Made by a program: the position numbers and the translations under genes. A stretch of DNA of 6,106 nt, taken from NCBI GenBank assembly GCA_029777735.1, contig JAKORR010000577.1, positions 1 to 6,106 on the forward strand. The letters run 5' to 3'. Shown here one piece after another: positions 5,159 through 6,106 of the stretch. Under the pieces are notes generated by a model that ran no database searches, was not told the DNA's origin, and saw only the letters and a list, made by a program, of their open reading frames with translations. The stretch is from Armatimonadota bacterium (GTDB taxonomy: Bacteria; Armatimonadota; Zipacnadia; Zipacnadales; FEN-943). Every line of letters starts with the position of its first letter. Within the stretch, counting starts at the first letter, position 1.

Positions 5159-5176
5159 AAAGCAAGAATTGAGCCA
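5159..5176 (-). promoter_or_regulatory. Sigma-54 (-24/-12) promoter of the PEP-CTERM gene
   Basis: The minus strand reads TGGCTCAATTCTTGCTTT. The TGGC and TTGC blocks are separated by exactly 7 nt, as in the sigma-54 consensus TGGCAC-N5-TTGCW. Transcription would start near 5150, leaving a leader of about 30 nt that contains the ribosome-binding site at the proper place before ATG 5119. PEP-CTERM genes are known to be under RpoN control with the PrsK/PrsR system in floc-forming betaproteobacteria. The activator site should lie in the AT-rich 5180-5260 stretch, but no obvious dyad is seen there. Confidence 0.6.
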
Positions 5177-5275
5177 TCCCGAAAAACACTTAATAAACAA
5201 AGAGTTGTGCTAAAAAACCGAGGTAAGTGTAAAAAATATCGACAAGCGTTCGTGCGCACTGCGGCCAGGGGCCGA

Positions 5276-5303
5276 TGTCTCAAAAACTAACGTTTATGAG
5301 ACA
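5276..5303. repeat. 28-bp dyad, candidate resolvase subsite I
   Basis: TGTCTCA (5276-5282) and TGAGACA (5297-5303) end a 28-bp imperfect palindrome whose half-sites agree at 11 of 14 positions; AAAC/GTTT is also shared inside. Site I of Tn3-family res is a dyad of this size bound by a resolvase dimer. The serine recombinase gene lies about 350 bp downstream on the plus strand, so this is the best candidate crossover site. Confidence 0.55.
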
Positions 5304-5331
5304 GTTCGACCAGGTCAATGAAATCAGGGAC

Positions 5332-5360
5332 TTGCGTGTCTCACAAATTTGTCTCATATT
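5332..5360 (+). promoter_or_regulatory. Promoter of the hypothetical-resolvase operon, overlapped by TGTCTCA repeats
   Basis: TTGCGT (5332-5337) and CATATT (5355-5360) are spaced 17 bp. The expected start, about 7 nt on, falls at 5367, the A of the ATG of the next gene, which implies a leaderless message. Two direct TGTCTCA copies (5337-5343 and 5350-5356), 13 bp apart, cover the spacer and the -10 element. The same heptamer ends the 28-bp dyad upstream, so the resolvase probably represses its own operon by binding here. Confidence 0.5.
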
Positions 5361-5366
5361 GAGGGC

Positions 5367-5648
5367 ATGTCAGAGGACCCCCCACAGCCCTACAAGCCGA
5401 CCAAGCCCTTCGTGCAGATAGACCCCCGTTGGTGGTCCCTCGGCGTGGTGGACGGGTTCAAGGCGCGACCGCCACAAGGTGGCGTGTCTGACCAGTTCAG
5501 CTACTTCAGCGGACGGGTCGAGGGCGAAGCGGCGCGGGAGCAAGGGCGCTCGGTGGACGAGGTGCTGGCCAAGTACAAGATTCCATACAGGGAAGCGGAC
5601 TTCCGACCCATGCCTCGGCTTGACCTTCCACCGGAAGGGACGCCCTGA
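5367..5648 (+). CDS. Hypothetical protein upstream of and coupled to the resolvase
   Basis: Soluble protein of 93 aa. The translation starts M-S-E-D-P-P-Q-P-Y-K-P-T-K-P-F, continues I-D-P-R-W-W-S-L-G-V-V-D-G-F, and has a Q-F-S-Y-F-S-G-R-V-E-G segment with an alternating charged helix (E-A-A-R-E-Q-G-R-S-V-D-E-V-L). The end reads P-Y-R-E-A-D-F-R-P-M-P-R-L. Third codon positions are mostly G or C, supporting coding. A TTG at 5349 could also start the frame, but the ATG at 5367 gives the natural N-terminus and coincides with the predicted transcription start. No Shine-Dalgarno sequence is properly spaced (GAGGG sits too close). Its TGA is only 3 bp before the resolvase ATG, so the two form an operon. 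No domain is recognised; a role as resolvase partner or regulator is inference from position. Confidence 0.75.
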   Translation: MSEDPPQPYKPTKPFVQIDPRWWSLGVVDGFKARPPQGGVSDQFSYFSGRVEGEAAREQGRSVDEVLAKYKIPYREADFRPMPRLDLPPEGTP

Positions 5649-5651
5649 GCT

Positions 5652-6106
5652 ATGGAGCGCATCGGCTACGCCCGGGTCTCGACCCAAGACCAGAAACTGA
5701 ACCTGCAGCGCGACGCCTTGAAGGCGGCGGGCTGCTCGACCATCTTTGAAGACCAGACCAGCGGCACGCGGGCGAAGCGGCCAGGCCTGGACCAGGCCCT
5801 GGCAAAGCTGGGCCCGGGTGTCGTATTGGTGGTGTGGCGGCTGGACCGGCTCGGCCGGTCCCTGTCGCACCTGGTCGAAGTCTTGAAGCTCATCGAAGCG
5901 AAGGGCGCGGGCTTCGTGTCCTTGAACGAGGCCATCGACACGACGAGTGCCGGCGGTCGCCTGGTCTTCCACATGATGGCGGCCTTGGCTGAGTTCGAGC
6001 GGGCGCTCATCGTCGAGCGGACGCAAGCCGGCCTGACGGCGGCCAAGTCACGCGGCGTGAAGCTAGGCCCGAAGCGAAAGCTCACCCCGAGGCAAGTCGA
6101 GCATGG
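5652..6106 (+). CDS. Small serine recombinase (resolvase/invertase), 3' end outside window
   Basis: Site-specific recombinase that cuts both strands through a phosphoserine link and resolves cointegrates or plasmid multimers. The 151 visible residues start M-E-R-I-G-Y-A-R-V-S-T, with catalytic Ser10 and Arg8. A second active-site block W-R-L-D-R-L-G-R-S-L follows, with Asp65, Arg66 and Arg69. The G-R-L-V-F-H-M-M-A-A-L-A-E-F-E-R-A-L-I-V-E-R-T segment (about 102-124) is the long E helix. After it comes the R-G-V-K-L-G-P-K-R-K-L-T linker into the C-terminal helix-turn-helix, which the window edge cuts off. Full members are about 180-200 aa. The ATG at 5652 lies 3 bp after the preceding stop, with GGAAGGGA 12-13 nt upstream, so translation is probably coupled. 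The TGTCTCA repeats upstream are its likely binding sites. Confidence 0.95.
   Translation, partial: MERIGYARVSTQDQKLNLQRDALKAAGCSTIFEDQTSGTRAKRPGLDQALAKLGPGVVLVVWRLDRLGRSLSHLVEVLKLIEAKGAGFVSLNEAIDTTSAGGRLVFHMMAALAEFERALIVERTQAGLTAAKSRGVKLGPKRKLTPRQVEH

Noticed and set aside
5370..6026. 218-codon minus-strand open frame opposite the resolvase operon
   Set aside because: Shadow of two well-supported plus-strand genes; the serine recombinase motifs fix the coding strand.
1..6106. Window as a complete circular plasmid
   Set aside because: Joining the ends makes the resolvase read into a stop after about 16 codons without its helix-turn-helix, so the two edges are not shown to be contiguous. No replication gene is present.
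1..6106. CRISPR array or insertion-sequence terminal repeats
   Set aside because: No regularly spaced repeats were seen, and no transposase or paired terminal inverted repeats with target duplication could be found by eye.

Overview
The window looks like accessory DNA, a mobilizable plasmid or an integrated element, from a GC-rich proteobacterium. A betaproteobacterium of the Burkholderiales type is the best guess. The grounds are strong G/C preference at third codon positions, a relaxase/MobC mobilization module, a serine resolvase, and a PEP-CTERM protein with a candidate sigma-54 promoter. The assignment is inference; no marker gene fixes the species.

Layout. Positions 1-201 (+) hold the 3' end of an unrecognised gene, convergent with a minus-strand mobilization operon. 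That operon is mobC (1909-2283) followed by a relaxase (215-1912), joined by an ATGA stop/start overlap. Upstream of mobC are a tight dyad (2302-2320), a larger bulged inverted repeat (2438-2472) that is the best oriT candidate, and about 300 bp with extreme C-over-G asymmetry and no gene. A minus-strand tRNA-like gene follows (2897-2970), with an unusual anticodon loop and no encoded CCA. At 3020-3108 (+) lies a compact promoter-to-terminator unit. Its predicted transcript would start with 17 nt nearly perfectly complementary to that tRNA's anticodon arm.

Next come two small minus-strand reading frames. One is a 62-aa protein with a strong ribosome-binding site. The other is a 55-codon frame directly after it that appears shifted by one base from its natural start. 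A LysR-type regulator fragment lacking both ends (3604-3978) follows, then a 250-bp gap with hairpins. After that is a complete PEP-CTERM secreted protein (4232-5119) with a well-spaced -24/-12 promoter.

The right end carries a plus-strand operon: a 93-aa unknown protein and a small serine recombinase cut by the window edge. It is preceded by four copies of TGTCTCA. Two form a 28-bp dyad like a resolvase subsite, and two lie across the predicted promoter, suggesting autoregulation.

How the parts fit: relaxase, MobC and oriT would allow transfer in trans of a conjugation system, the resolvase would resolve multimers or cointegrates, and the PEP-CTERM gene is cargo that needs a chromosomal exosortase. 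The tRNA and its antisense-like neighbour are the least explained part. All functional statements come from reading the sequence by eye; no database search was run.
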